NCBI RefSeq assembly: GCF_014851395.1
Contig: NW_024043372.1
Location: forward strand, 9,747,490-9,811,489
Direction: 5' to 3'
DNA from: Micropterus salmoides
Lineage: Eukaryota > Chordata > Actinopteri > Centrarchiformes > Centrarchidae
Length of the DNA stretch: 64,000 bases
A program made the position numbers and the translations under genes. Position 1 is the first letter of the stretch. The number at the start of each line of letters is the position of its first letter. Shown one piece after another: positions 26,756 to 39,000 of the stretch. The notes beneath the pieces were generated by a model. The model saw nothing but the letters and a program-made list of their open reading frames with translations, did not search any database and was not told where the DNA came from.

Positions 26756-28907
26756 TCACATGCGCAAAGGACCCATGTCAGTGCATGACAATCACTCCAC
26801 ATTACTTAACAATTACTAACAACCAGGTATTTAAACTGTATCTGAACAAAAACCTCCTCTTCTGGATCCCAGCAAGTAAATAATAAATTCTCATTTTGAG
26901 AAATACAAAAAATTGACCAACGAAAAATAAAACCACGGTACGCCTCTTGCGTCTAAGACGACGATTGTACTGATTCTCAGACCAAACCGGTGTTTGTTCC
27001 TGTAGTCTGGCAGGTGCCTAGTAAAGCTAATCGTGTGTCACTCAGGACAGACTGGGCCTTTTCCACTGGTGAGTTTGGTCTGCCACAGGTATTCCCTGAG
27101 CTCACTGGTGTGTGTTGTATGGGTTAGGGTTTGGTGTAAACTTTTTTTTCTGCTAACTTGGACTTTTACCTGTACCAAACAACTACAGTTGTTAAAATGA
27201 GAACCTTTTTACCTGCTAACCCAAACTGTTAAGCTATAGCTAACCTGAATCAAGGAAATTGCTGAAGAAGTGGACCGTTAGCAAACACAAACCAAAGTTT
27301 TTGCTACTAAATGTAGTTTATAGCTAACCTGAGGAAGAGTTGTCGAAAGTCTGGTGGGGGAAAAAAAAAAAATTAACCAAACTGTGATCACAACTCATAG
27401 GGTTCAGGTTTGGTAAAAAGTGTCTTTATATGGAGGCCATTTCATATTAGAAAGCACATATAGTTATGTAGTGATAACATTTATAGACATTCATAGCATA
27501 CATGAGCCGATTGTTTTCATTCAAGCGAGTGCAGTACGTCATGAGAAAAAAATCCAAATTGCAATGTGAAGAAATCCGCTTAAAAATTCCTGGTTCCACA
27601 TTATAATTTAATCAATTGATCGGTAGTCAATTGCTGAATTTTCCACCAAATTATATTGAGAAGTTTGATAGATATGCTGTTCACAAATTCATGGGATAAA
27701 AAAATATAACCACCTTGGCAGAGGTGATAAACACTGTAAACACTGATACTGTATGTCATCTTGGCACACTGACTGTCACACTTTGTTCCAAACACAAATC
27801 CTGTTTGGAACTGTCCTGAACTGTCCATGTGATGAAGTTTCAGACAACTGGATTTATTTCTTTATTACAGTTTTTCTTCAAATGAAAGCATAGCCTGAAA
27901 ACTGAAATTCTTTCCTATTTGCCAGTTGACCTACTGGAACCAACAGAACGCCAATCAGAGGTCAGTTAGCCAGTTTTGCTGATCAGACACTTCCTGGTAC
28001 AGTATATCTGCGTTAAAGTGTCCCTAAAAAGGAAATCAGCTGAATTTCATGAGGAGCTCCTCCTCCGACAGGAAATAGAGGAAGTTGAATGAGTTGAAAG
28101 GTGGTGGTGCGTTTTGTGCTGCTGAACTGCCAAGTCATCAAAACCTCAATGAGCAGAGGGAGAGAGAAACTGCTGATGGGAACTTTCAGTAAATTCTTTT
28201 CATGTTTTTGAGATGTCTTTGTCTCCTCTGGAAAACAAGTGGTCCTCAACATAGCCATTGACAGGAGGGAGCTTAGACATATTGAACTTATGAGCCCCCC
28301 CCCAAATAAACCCCTCTTAAAATTGTGTTAATGACTTAGATGTTTCATATATTTGGTTTTTAGGAAGCTGTTCATTTGTATTTTCTGCAAGTTTCCACTG
28401 ATAAGAGCTAAATGAAACACTAACTACAATGTAACTAGAACTTTGTCCATATCAACCTTTTTATAATTAATACCAAATTACGTAGGTCTTTCCAGGAACC
28501 TTGTTTGCAAATTATTAGGGAAATCATAAACCTAATCCTATTTCATCAGACCACTATTTTATAACTCAGTTCCTGTTCCTGGACTACACACCATTATGCA
28601 AACATTCCTACACTAGATGTCTGTCTGACAGTGCTGTAACTAAATTTAAGGAAATGATTCCATTTGCTTTTAATTCAATACCAAGTCTGGCATAGTCCGA
28701 CACTGCACAGTGCATGGTTTATAATAATGTGGGACCGGATTATACAACTTTGAAAATTTATCTTTATCTTCTGTCGCGACAATCACAAGATAAACAGTGG
28801 ACATATGGCGTTCATGTTAGAAATATATCGACAAGGAATGAGTGCTTGCACTTATTAGATTAGGGACATTGAGTTGCAGTCCAGCAAAAGTTGAGTCAAA
28901 TATTTAT

Positions 28908-29057
28908 TAGGGCTGGGCACGTTAACGCGTTATTATAGCGTCAATGCATTAATTAATTAATTAACACAGTTACTATTATTACTTACTGAAAGTCTGTTGT
29001 TCACTGGCTCTGAATACACATACAATCAAACCGTGGGTCACAAATCGTTCAGCCCTA
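28908..29057. mobile_element. Short MITE with TAGGGCTG / CAGCCCTA ends
   Basis: It starts tagggctgggcacgttaacg and ends cgttcagcccta, which are inverted ends of the family also seen at 6937-7226. The interior is shortened to about 150 bases. Confidence 0.5.
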
Positions 29058-30784
29058 AATAATATCTTGCGCGCACAAGATAATTATGTAGTTATCTTGA
29101 TAATTATGATTTGCAAACACTTAAACAAATAAGGTGCTTTTTACCAGCAGTATTCCCTTTACACAGTAGCAATAAAATATTTCTTGTAAATGTCAACTTA
29201 AATATTAATGTAATCAAACCAAAGCTACCTTTTATAGCTTGTTAAGTCAAGAGCCACGATCATAACAGGCACCTTCTGAGCAACAAGTTAACACATATAT
29301 AAATCTGTTTTCTTGTTTTTTCTCCGAACAGGTATCAGCAGAAACATTTTCTTTTATCAGGGTGCAGCCTAAACAGTCTATGTTCAGTAACAAGTGTCCC
29401 TGTTGGAGTGAAGTGAAGTGGTCGCCTCCTTGCTGTTTGTGAGTTTCCAGAATCTATTACTGTTTTCTAAATAGGACATTTTAACTTAAATTAAATAGGC
29501 TACAGCTGTGTAGCACACAGAAGCCGTTTCCAAGGTTACTCTCCATAGAACTCCGGCCGTTTACTCGCGGAGCGCTTGTCTGTGTCGGCTCGGCTGATGC
29601 CATTATCACACACGTTTCAATCTATTTTCATTTGTTGCTGCAAAATGTACACGCCCTGTGCCCGCTCTGATTGATCAGTAGGACCGTAACAGGAGGCACA
29701 TGGCGCTTATGATTGGCGAGCAGGTCTGTCACACAAGGATGACAACAGCATGAATCTGTAACTGCATGACAGTTTAAAACGGGTCAGATGTGCTGTATAA
29801 TTAAACTACATTTTAAGTGCCCGTGATTAGCTAATCACGTTCTTTCAAATCACAATTTCGATTTGAAAACAATTAATCTTTCAGCCTTAACATTTTTTAT
29901 CATATATACACCGATACATAGATATACCCGGCAGTGTTTTACTGTACCTTTTACGTTAGCACCCTTTCTGCATCAATGCAGCCCCCTCATTTAAGTGAAT
30001 GAGAGGGCTGCGTTTTTCAGCAGAGCTACAGAGTGTCAGGCAGAATGTGGCCCAAACAGAAATTCCTGGCTCCTATTTAATTCTTTCATCAGAAAGTCTT
30101 CCTAAACAAAGCAAGAATTAGGCAGGTCACTGTTGTTATAATGATCTGTTCACTTCACAACCATAAAGAATATAAGAAACTTAATTTGTATTGAAATGGG
30201 GACTTATAATCTTACATTTTTCTTCCACCTGTTAGTTTTAGCTGTCATTTTCACAGAAACATGGACTGACTCACATAATGTTGGTCCAACACTCGTGGTT
30301 TTCTGGTTTAATTGCTGCATTAGCAGAAAAGTGCACAGACTGTGGTTAAATTTTGCTGAGTCCTGGTTTGATTCGAAGAACCAAACCGCTGTTGCTTATT
30401 CCAAACAGGAATCGGTGTTACATGTGGAGTTGTCATTTTCACTTTAATTCAGTGGCATTCCCCAGAAAACACAACAACATGTAACTTAAACAGTGGTGAA
30501 GGTCAGGGCAGTCCAACATAAGCTGGCTTCCCATTTGTCGATAATAATGTATGAAAAAACATAACATATAATAAAACAAAACAAAAAGAAAATATAAAAA
30601 AAATAATACTAAATACGATATTTCAGGTTTCAAGTGGAAATATCATCAGGAGCTTCATATTTAGTACAAAATCTACTTCAGGATGGAAAACATCCGTCTG
30701 TCCAAAAGCAACAATTATATTAATATAATATTAATAACAATATACAGGTCAATAATACTGCTAATCAATTACAATGTACAAGGA

Positions 30785-31190
30785 ATAAAAAGAGGGAAGA
30801 TTGTGCCAAGCAGCGGCGTGTGTGTGCGCTACTTAAAACAACAGTCTAACATTTTGGGATATCATCTTGTCCGCACCTCCAGAATGAGCAAATGTAAAAC
30901 TGGAAATGTATAAAAGTGATTTTTGGTTTACCTAAATAACAATAACAAAATTTAAAATCAGACAGCTTTAAAGTTGTAGGAATGTGGTCTTTTTTCTATT
31001 TCGATGGAGCTACGCTAGCAGTTTCCCCCTTCTTCCAGTCTTTGTGCTAAGCTAGGCTAACATGTCCTGGACCTTTCTTTGTACGGGACACAGAGATGAA
31101 AGTGATGTACTTCCAATCTTTTAATCTGACTCTGGAGAGAACAGAGAACAAGAGGATTTACCAGAAATGACAAACTGTTCCTTTAAGGTA
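30785..31190. repeat. Percomorph interspersed repeat
   Basis: Contains gatggagctacgctagcagtt and ctttgtgctaagctaggct text, with diverged similarity to 52015-52110 (gatggagctaggccggcatt). It ends near tgttcctttaagg. The element class is unknown. Confidence 0.4.
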
Positions 31191-32557
31191 ATGTTGATTA
31201 AAATCTAGTTGAAATCCTGTGGACTGTCTGCAGCGCCCCCTGATGTGCAAAACCAGTCTGTCAATCAAGTCATCCAAACAAAGCAGTAAATCTGCTCCGT
31301 GTGAGAGATTTGAGGTTGTGCCAAAAACTCCCACTATTTCAGTTCCATGCGAGGTCACAGTCTCCACCTAATGTCTGCAATAGCAGTCTGGTGTCTGTTC
31401 AGTCCAACTATCCCTCAGTTTTTTTCTGTGGCAGGTGTGTGGTCAGAGCCACACCCCTTCCAGTCCATAAGAAGTAAGACTAAAAGGCCCCAGGATGCTT
31501 CAAACTAAGCTCTTGTTGGATGACCGAACGTCTTAAAATACCAGCACCCAAACCTTTTCAACAGCAGAATCTGCGACTGACAATTCTGGTAACTTTCCGA
31601 AACCAACAATTACGCCCAGTTAATGCAGTGACTGGCCAGGTGTGAAAGTAAGCAGTGCTTTAAATAATCCCTCAAGCTTTCTTTTTTCCACTTCTCACAA
31701 AATTACACTTTTCATGTGAACAACCGAGTTAACATTGTGAATGCGCAGTTATCCCCATTTGAGCAATTCAAGACGTCAAGACTATAAAGACATGCAAAAG
31801 AGACAGTTGTTGGAGAGAGAGCGTGGGGGGCAGTGGGATGCAGATAGGAATACGCAATAGGTGTTCATTCACCTGTTTTGGATTTGCCTAAAATTAAAAA
31901 AATATTGCTAAAAGGTTTTTTCGCTTGCTGAGGTGGAAAAACTTGGCGTATCGATAAAAGCAAAATGCAACAAAGTGAAGTGCGATAAAAACAGACTTGG
32001 CGAATAAACCATGACGCACATAAAGCATTTGATTAAAACGTCCACTGAAGCTCCTCCTGAAGATCCTCCAAAGAGATAAAAAATAGCGGCAAACTAATAC
32101 ATAGCATCTGTTTGAAGTGATGAGGAGAATGTATCCCAAATGAAACAATCAGAAATGCTATATTTCCACCGTTTTCACAAGGTTTGACTGGCGCTCAGTT
32201 ATATAAGTCATCTTGTTGCGCCCTCTTCTTCTCCAATTGTGAAATGTCACCCATCTCGATGATTGGAGCCACCTACTGTTTATCTTGATGTAAAGGGAAC
32301 GAGCATTCATTCAAAGTTTGTTTTGTAGAGTTCTTGAAATTCGGTTACAGTTTCCAATTTCCACCTTGAGTGCACCATGATGAATACATTCGAGGTGTCA
32401 TGTCTTGCACCTCTCTGTGACAATAGGCTTCTGCCGTACAGTGTGACCATTCAGAGCAGCTGGTCGTCAGACAACACTTTGTACAAACTACTCTGTTTGA
32501 AGCATACTGAGGCCTTTAACCAGCCAATCAAGCTCCTAGTCTGTATAAACGAACCAA

Positions 32558-32885
32558 TCAGCCAGTGAGCTCCACAGGAAGCTCCCGGCTGCACAGCGCC
32601 TCCCACTGGCGAGCGAGGAGCGATATCAGCCTCTCTCTGCTGTCGGCTCCCGGGACAAAGACGCACCACTGGACCTCCCCCTCTGCGCCCCCACTGGCTC
32701 CGCCCCCTCTGGAGAGGGCCCCTTCCTCTCCGGCGGCGAAGTGGTCCATGGTGAGGTGGCAGAGCAGGTCAGGGCCAGGCAGGTCATCGAACACCAGGGT
32801 CAGAGCCTGAGGGTATGTCTGGTACCCCAACAGGACCCGGTCCAAGTCCCGGATCCTCCGAGCCTCACGCAGCTGGTACCGCTCC
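32558..32885 (-). CDS. nisch: nisch last coding exon and stop
   Basis: Encodes RIRDLDRVLLGYQTYPQALT, LVFDDLPGPDLLCHLTMDHF and the terminal RQWEALCSRELPVELTG, identical or near-identical to the human C-terminus. Acceptor cctgcag| (phase 2); the TGA occupies 32558-32560. Confidence 0.97.
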
Positions 32886-32982
32886 CTGCAGGAGGACATG
32901 ACGAGGATGACTACTACCATCATGTCAACAAGCTTACGTAATGTGTCAACAGCCTCGTGTGGCTGTATTTTAGGTAATCAGA

Positions 32983-33020
<38 letters not shown>

Positions 33021-36000
33021 TTTTTTAATATTCAAAATTGAAGAAATGGCTTGGCACACAACAAAAGCAGCTCTGGACCAAGAAAAAAAAAAGCTCTTTT
33101 TAAACATTTTCTGCAAGTGGAATGGGAAGCAGAGCGTTGTGCAGCTGCTTCATCATGATGTGACACCACTCATGAACATGAAGAAGTCTTTATGAATGTT
33201 TATGACTGTTGTCATTAATTGCCATTTGGTCAATTATGTCTTTTTTAGTGCCAAGTTGACATTGAGATGTCTTTGACATTAACCAAGACAGCATAACGTG
33301 TCATAAACATGCCATAGCAGGATGATTTATCTGAAGAAACCATTTTGGCTTTAACATTAAATTATACTATCATACTGTGTGTGGTTAGTTTTGACATGGG
33401 CTGTCGTGACACCATTTTAATTGTGTCATGAAAGTTATATATTTTGGATTTGTCATAAAAGTTCTCATTAAGTTTATCATACTGTGAAATGCTTTTATAA
33501 CTGTGTCATGAATACCGTTGATTCTTTCACATTGCCTGCATAAAACAACCAGCATCCGAGTGAATAATTATATACTTTTGACTTTTTATTTATTTTTTTA
33601 AAGATATTTCTGGGGCTTTTTTGTACCTTTATTAAGATAAGACAGTTGAAATACAGGAAATGTGGGAGAGAGAGGGGGGACGACATGCAGCAGAGCCACG
33701 GGTGGGACTTGAACCTGGGGCTGCTGCAGCAAGGACTCAGTCTTTGTATATAGGGCGCACGCTCTTGCGGTGACCTAACTAGTGCCCCGGGTACCTGAAA
33801 CAATTTGTGAACACCATTGACACATCATGACCTTTTAAGTTGATATGTTGAAACAGTTAGCATCAACAGTTACGAAACAACATTTTCATTCATTTGGAGT
33901 TGTGTTTGTAGCCAACAGATGATTTAAAGTCCAATATTCACTCTCTTTTAGCTGTTTTTGGTCTCTACATTCTTCTGAGTGAAATGTCGGACTCTTTAGC
34001 TGCTGTGTTGTTGTTGTGATGTTAGCTATAGCAGCAGGAGAGTTATGAGTATTGCAGTCTGGAGCTGCTGTGCTGCTCTGGGACCGTCTCGTCCTCTAAT
34101 GCTGGCTTTGCAGCAGCACATAGTGACAGTTTGCTAACCCACAACAACAAAATGTTAGTTATTACTTGCTGTGTCGTTGTTTGCTCTGTATCACGATATT
34201 TGTCATGGTATTAAAGAGGTGGTATTATGCTCATTTTCAGGTTCAAATCCTATTTAGGGGTTGTACCAGAACAGGTTTACATGGCTTAATTTTCAAAAAA
34301 CACCATATTTTTTTGTCATACTGCACATTTCTGCAGCTCCTCTTTTCACCCTCTTTTCACCCTTTTGAACGCTTCGTTTCATCTATAGAGTGATGTGTCT
34401 TGTCTCTAAATGATCTTTGTTGGGAGTTGCACATGCGCATTTCCTAGTTAAGGACTACTTGCCAGTCAGAAGCAGAGAAGGGCGGATCAGTGAGAAGCTG
34501 GGAAACAGCTTTGGTTGCAGCTTGGCAACATAGACTGCAGCAAGAGTTTCAGAGTGATGAGTTATTAATCTGTAAGAAATGTATCTTTCATCCATAAAGT
34601 TTTAACTGAGCTCTGTCTATACATCACAGTAACAACTTTATGTCCATTGACTGCCTTCAGGGTAGCTGGTGTTTGGAAGGGAGAGGAGGTGTGTGCTGCA
34701 GTGCTCCACTGGTGTTTTTGAGGGCATGTCGGACTAGCCGCTTGGCGAGCGTTATATGAGGTGCATTTAGCTTTCATCCCTGTGTTGTCGACAAAACTGT
34801 CACTGCTTCTGTTTCAGGACCATATCTCTCAGGTGGATCTCTCAAGTGCTGTCGTTTGTTAAAAACTAGATCAAGAATTTCAAATGTTTTGTGTGTGAGG
34901 AATATATCAAGGGGCTGTTTTAGATCTGGTTCATATTTTCATCCTGTAATAGATCCACCCATATCTGATCAGTGAATAAAATAAGTCATGTTTCGTGCTC
35001 ATTAATAGCGGTTTCCCTAGTTGGAAAAACTACTGAGCAAATCAGAGCTTTGTAGGTAAGATCATGAATGAGGACATCAGCTTACTTTGCCAGAGCCAGA
35101 CAATTCTCACTAAAATGTGGATGAAATGCTGTACATGTTGTTAGAAGTCGACTTACAGAATTAACAACTCCACACATTTTTTGATGACTAAGAAATATGC
35201 TCCAAATGCTCCACTCTAATGAAAATAACTTCAACGGGACAGATACGTCAGTCACCACTGATTGGTTAGAGCTTATTAATCCCCCTACCAAAAAGAACAT
35301 GAACACAAAGTCAGAAGACAACACACCCCGGCAGCTGCTGTGTCATTCATCATAAACTTAACATAAATTCATCATGGCTTTAAAATTTCATACAATAAGG
35401 CCCAAACAAAGAAGCGCTTAACGCAAAATAGGTTAATAACCTGAGGTTAGTAAACATGTTGAACTCAGCATTGGCCATCTAACGTTAGCGTGCTTTTTGC
35501 TTTAGCTACGACCTACCGGAGGTCAACTCCGACTGTCGTTCGTTACGAAAAGACGAATGACCGTTTATATACTTGCCAAACTTGTGGTGGTCGATTAACG
35601 TAATCATTTACTGGCTGGCTGCCATCACGTTAATTTTAACATTGGCTGCAAACAGGTTACAGTTTATTGTTGATCATGTAACGTTACAGTTTTATTTAGT
35701 CATACCGTTGCACTGGTTTGATAGTCTGGGGGATGTGTTGACTTACAGTAGTTTATAAGCGGCCATTAGTTGTAGACACATTAGGCTACATGGCTGTGCT
35801 CTGTGAAAAACAGGTTACAGGTTTATTGTTGATCATGTAACGTTACAGTTTTATTTAGTCATACCGTTGCACTGGTTTGATAGTCTGGGGGATGTGTTGA
35901 CTTACAGTAGTTTATAAGCGGCCATTAGTTGTAGACACATTAGGCTACATGGCTGTGCTCTGTGAAAAACAGGTTACAGGTTTATTGTTGATCATGTAAC

Positions 36001-39000
36001 ATTGCAGTTTTAACATTAATTAATGTTACACTGGGTTTGAGAGGGTGTGTTGACTTACAGTAGGCTAGTTATTAAGCTGTTATTAAATGCATTGCACATT
36101 ATATGGTTGTGCTCTGTATAATGTCACTGTGATGGCATCTTTTCATGCATTTATTTTTGTTACGGTCTAATAAATCAAAGGTTACAGTTACAGAATCCCA
36201 TTTAGACTTGAGACTTGACTTGGACTCTAGCTCAAAGACTTGTGAGCATCTCTGGTATTAACAGTCAGTACTTAAGTGTTTAGACATCCCTTTGGATTAT
36301 ATCTCACACACTAAGCCCTGATCGATCAAAACATGTCTGTGAGTTGTTGGTGAGTTACTAGTGAGTCAGTAATAAAAGACATAGTCTCCTGTTCCTTTTC
36401 ACAACGAAGGATTCAATGTTCCGCCTCTCTGCTTTCAGGCCTCTGTGAATTTTCAGCAGTTTCTCTGCCTCTTGTTTCCTGTGACACTGTCAGTATCTGT
36501 GACTGGTGGTCTACACATCACACATGGTACCTGGCCTGCCACTTAGTGTCTCCTCTTCTTCCTCTTTTTGTGCAGCAGACGAGCACCAACATGAAGGAAC
36601 TGCTTTTTTAAATGTTTTTATTAATTTTTTTTTACTAATAATTTAATTATTACAAATTACAATATGTTTCACTGGTTTTATTGTATAATGTTTGTAGGCC
36701 GTGCCTCCCGAACCTGAGGTACGTCACTGTGAGTAATTCTGCTCTGAAAGTGACTCCCCTGGATAAAGACAGGTAAAGGTTTTGACATGTTGTGGTACAG
36801 GAGGGCAGGGCTTCCTGTGTTCTCACCTGGAGGGAGGCTCTTTGGCAAAGTCAGGCAGAGGATAACTGACGTAGTCCTCGTCCAATAGGAACACGTCGGT
36901 GCTGGTCAAGATCAAAGTCCTGGGCTGGAGTACAGGAGATGGAGCAGAGCCAGAAACAGAGGGGGAGTGACCTGAAAGAGCAGAGCCCTGGCTGGGCAGG
37001 CTGCTGGATATCTGGACCTGGATGAAAGGAATAATAATAATAATAATAATAGAGTTTTAAAAAACTAACCTAAACAGAAGAAAAGACTGGAAATATAAAA
37101 TCAAGGCAAACCAGCTAAGAAATCATCACTACATACATGGGTTTATAAACCTGCAATAGCTGATTTTTTTGCCACTTGGGGTGGCGGAAAAAACACTGTG
37201 AACACATATTATCACCCCTTAAGTTGATACTGCCCATTCACACATTCAGATCATTTGGAGCAACATTATAATTTATTTTGTTGTGTTTGTGTCCATAATC
37301 TCTCTCATTTTAGCTCTGGTTTGGTCTCTAACACCCGAGAAAAGCATCAGGCTTCTTAGCTGCTAAACGTTACACTTTTTTTGCTTGTCGAGAAATCATT
37401 GACTTCCAGCACATCAAGTCCTGCTAAAATCACAAAAAAGGAAGTTCTTACCTGGAACACCAGCAGGTACAGCAGTACGTTGAAGGAGCGTGAGGACGAG
37501 GACGCTGCGCTGGCCAGAGTCTTCCTCTCTGCTACAATGAAGGTCAGGTCTCCCATTTCCTCCTCACTGGGATAAATAAATTTCACCATGCTGCTGTGGA
37601 CCAGCTCGTAGTTCTGCATCTTACCTTTAGGGGGGAGACAAAATCCCATCTTAACACCAGTTCTGTAATTAAAATTAGGCTTTTTCACTCCAATTAAAGT
37701 CAGAAAACGTGTTAAAATTTTGCACAGATATAATAAGGGCTGATGAGGTCCATATATCAGGCAAAAGCATCAGTCAGGGACGGACTATAAGGCCGAATTT
37801 TTATTTTATTTTACTGAACCAATTTCAATGGCAATTTTTAAATAGAAGGTGTGCTTTTCTGGATATTACTTTTAATAGGTGGAGTCATGTTAGTATTTGA
37901 GGACTAGATATTGTTCTCTCTCTGGTCCCCGTGTCAGAGCAAGCCTGCTATGTTCAGAGAGTGTAGCATTATGGGTTGCTTGTAGCCTTAATGTTGCTAG
38001 GTTAGCAGATTTCTTCACGTCCGATTCTCAAACTTTTTCACATCAAGGACCCCTTAACTGACACAAATTATACTATGGACCCCAATTTAACAAGATTTTG
38101 TGCTATGATCTCCTATCTGAAAGCTTTTAGATGTTTTATTACAGAAAGTGTATGAAACCCATGACCCAAAAAGTCATTTGTGTTACTTGATGGAATTATA
38201 GTGAAAATAAATGATTCCCCATTGTTCTGGGGATGTTAAAACAGCACTTGAAAGTAAACATGCTTGTTTAGCATTGTTTATTGACCTGACCAACGCATTT
38301 GGCCCTGTTTTGTCTGATGCGGTCACACTGAACAAGGGGGTCCCACAAGGCTCTATTTTAAGGCCCTTGTTCCTTTTAATCTATATTAATCAAATCTGTG
38401 ATCATCTTAAATTCTCCTCGTACCATATGTGTGCAGATGATACAATTCTATATTCGTCAGCGCCCTCTCTAGATGCAGTACAATCACCTTACAAAATGCT
38501 CTTCGTGATTCAAAATGAGTTCTGAATGCTAGCAAAACCAAAGTTATGTTGTTTTCTCATAATTCTGCTGTAACCATTCCTCCTATTAAAACTCTGGATG
38601 GTGATACCATAGAAGTCGTAGACACATACAAATATCTTGGTATTTGGCTGGATAAAGACCTTAATTTTAAACATCACATTACATATTTGATAAAAAAGCT
38701 CAAATTTACTCTAGATTTTTTTTGTTTAGATTGAAAACATGCTTTTCTTTTTCTTCCCGTAAGCGGCTTGTAACAAGTTTTTTTTTTAATCACAGCTGGA
38801 CTACGGAGACACCATTTATAGATTTGCTTGTCCCACTACCTCAACTAAACTGGACCCCATTTACCATGCTGCTTTGAGGTATATAACAGGTTCACAGGTT
38901 CAACAGGTATAGGACTCACCATTGTACTTTATATACCAGAAAAATGAGTCTGTTCTATTTTGGCCTACGGTCTTGGAATGATTGTTGGAGTCTCTTATTC

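Larger units (their letters stand above)
26756..32557. other. Spacer downstream of nisch
   Basis: No protein gene was recognised. It contains a TAGGGCTG-end MITE (28908-29057) and a fish repeat at about 30785-31190 with text shared with 52015-52110. The nisch 3' UTR must start at 32557 and go left, but no convincing polyadenylation signal was picked. Confidence 0.5.
32886..36826 (-). other. Last nisch intron (3.9 kb)
   Basis: Contains a TG microsatellite (32984-33018), a tRNA-derived SINE (about 33600-33795), a fish interspersed repeat (34205-34610) and a 158-bp tandem duplication (35651-36120). No exon was seen. Confidence 0.55.
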
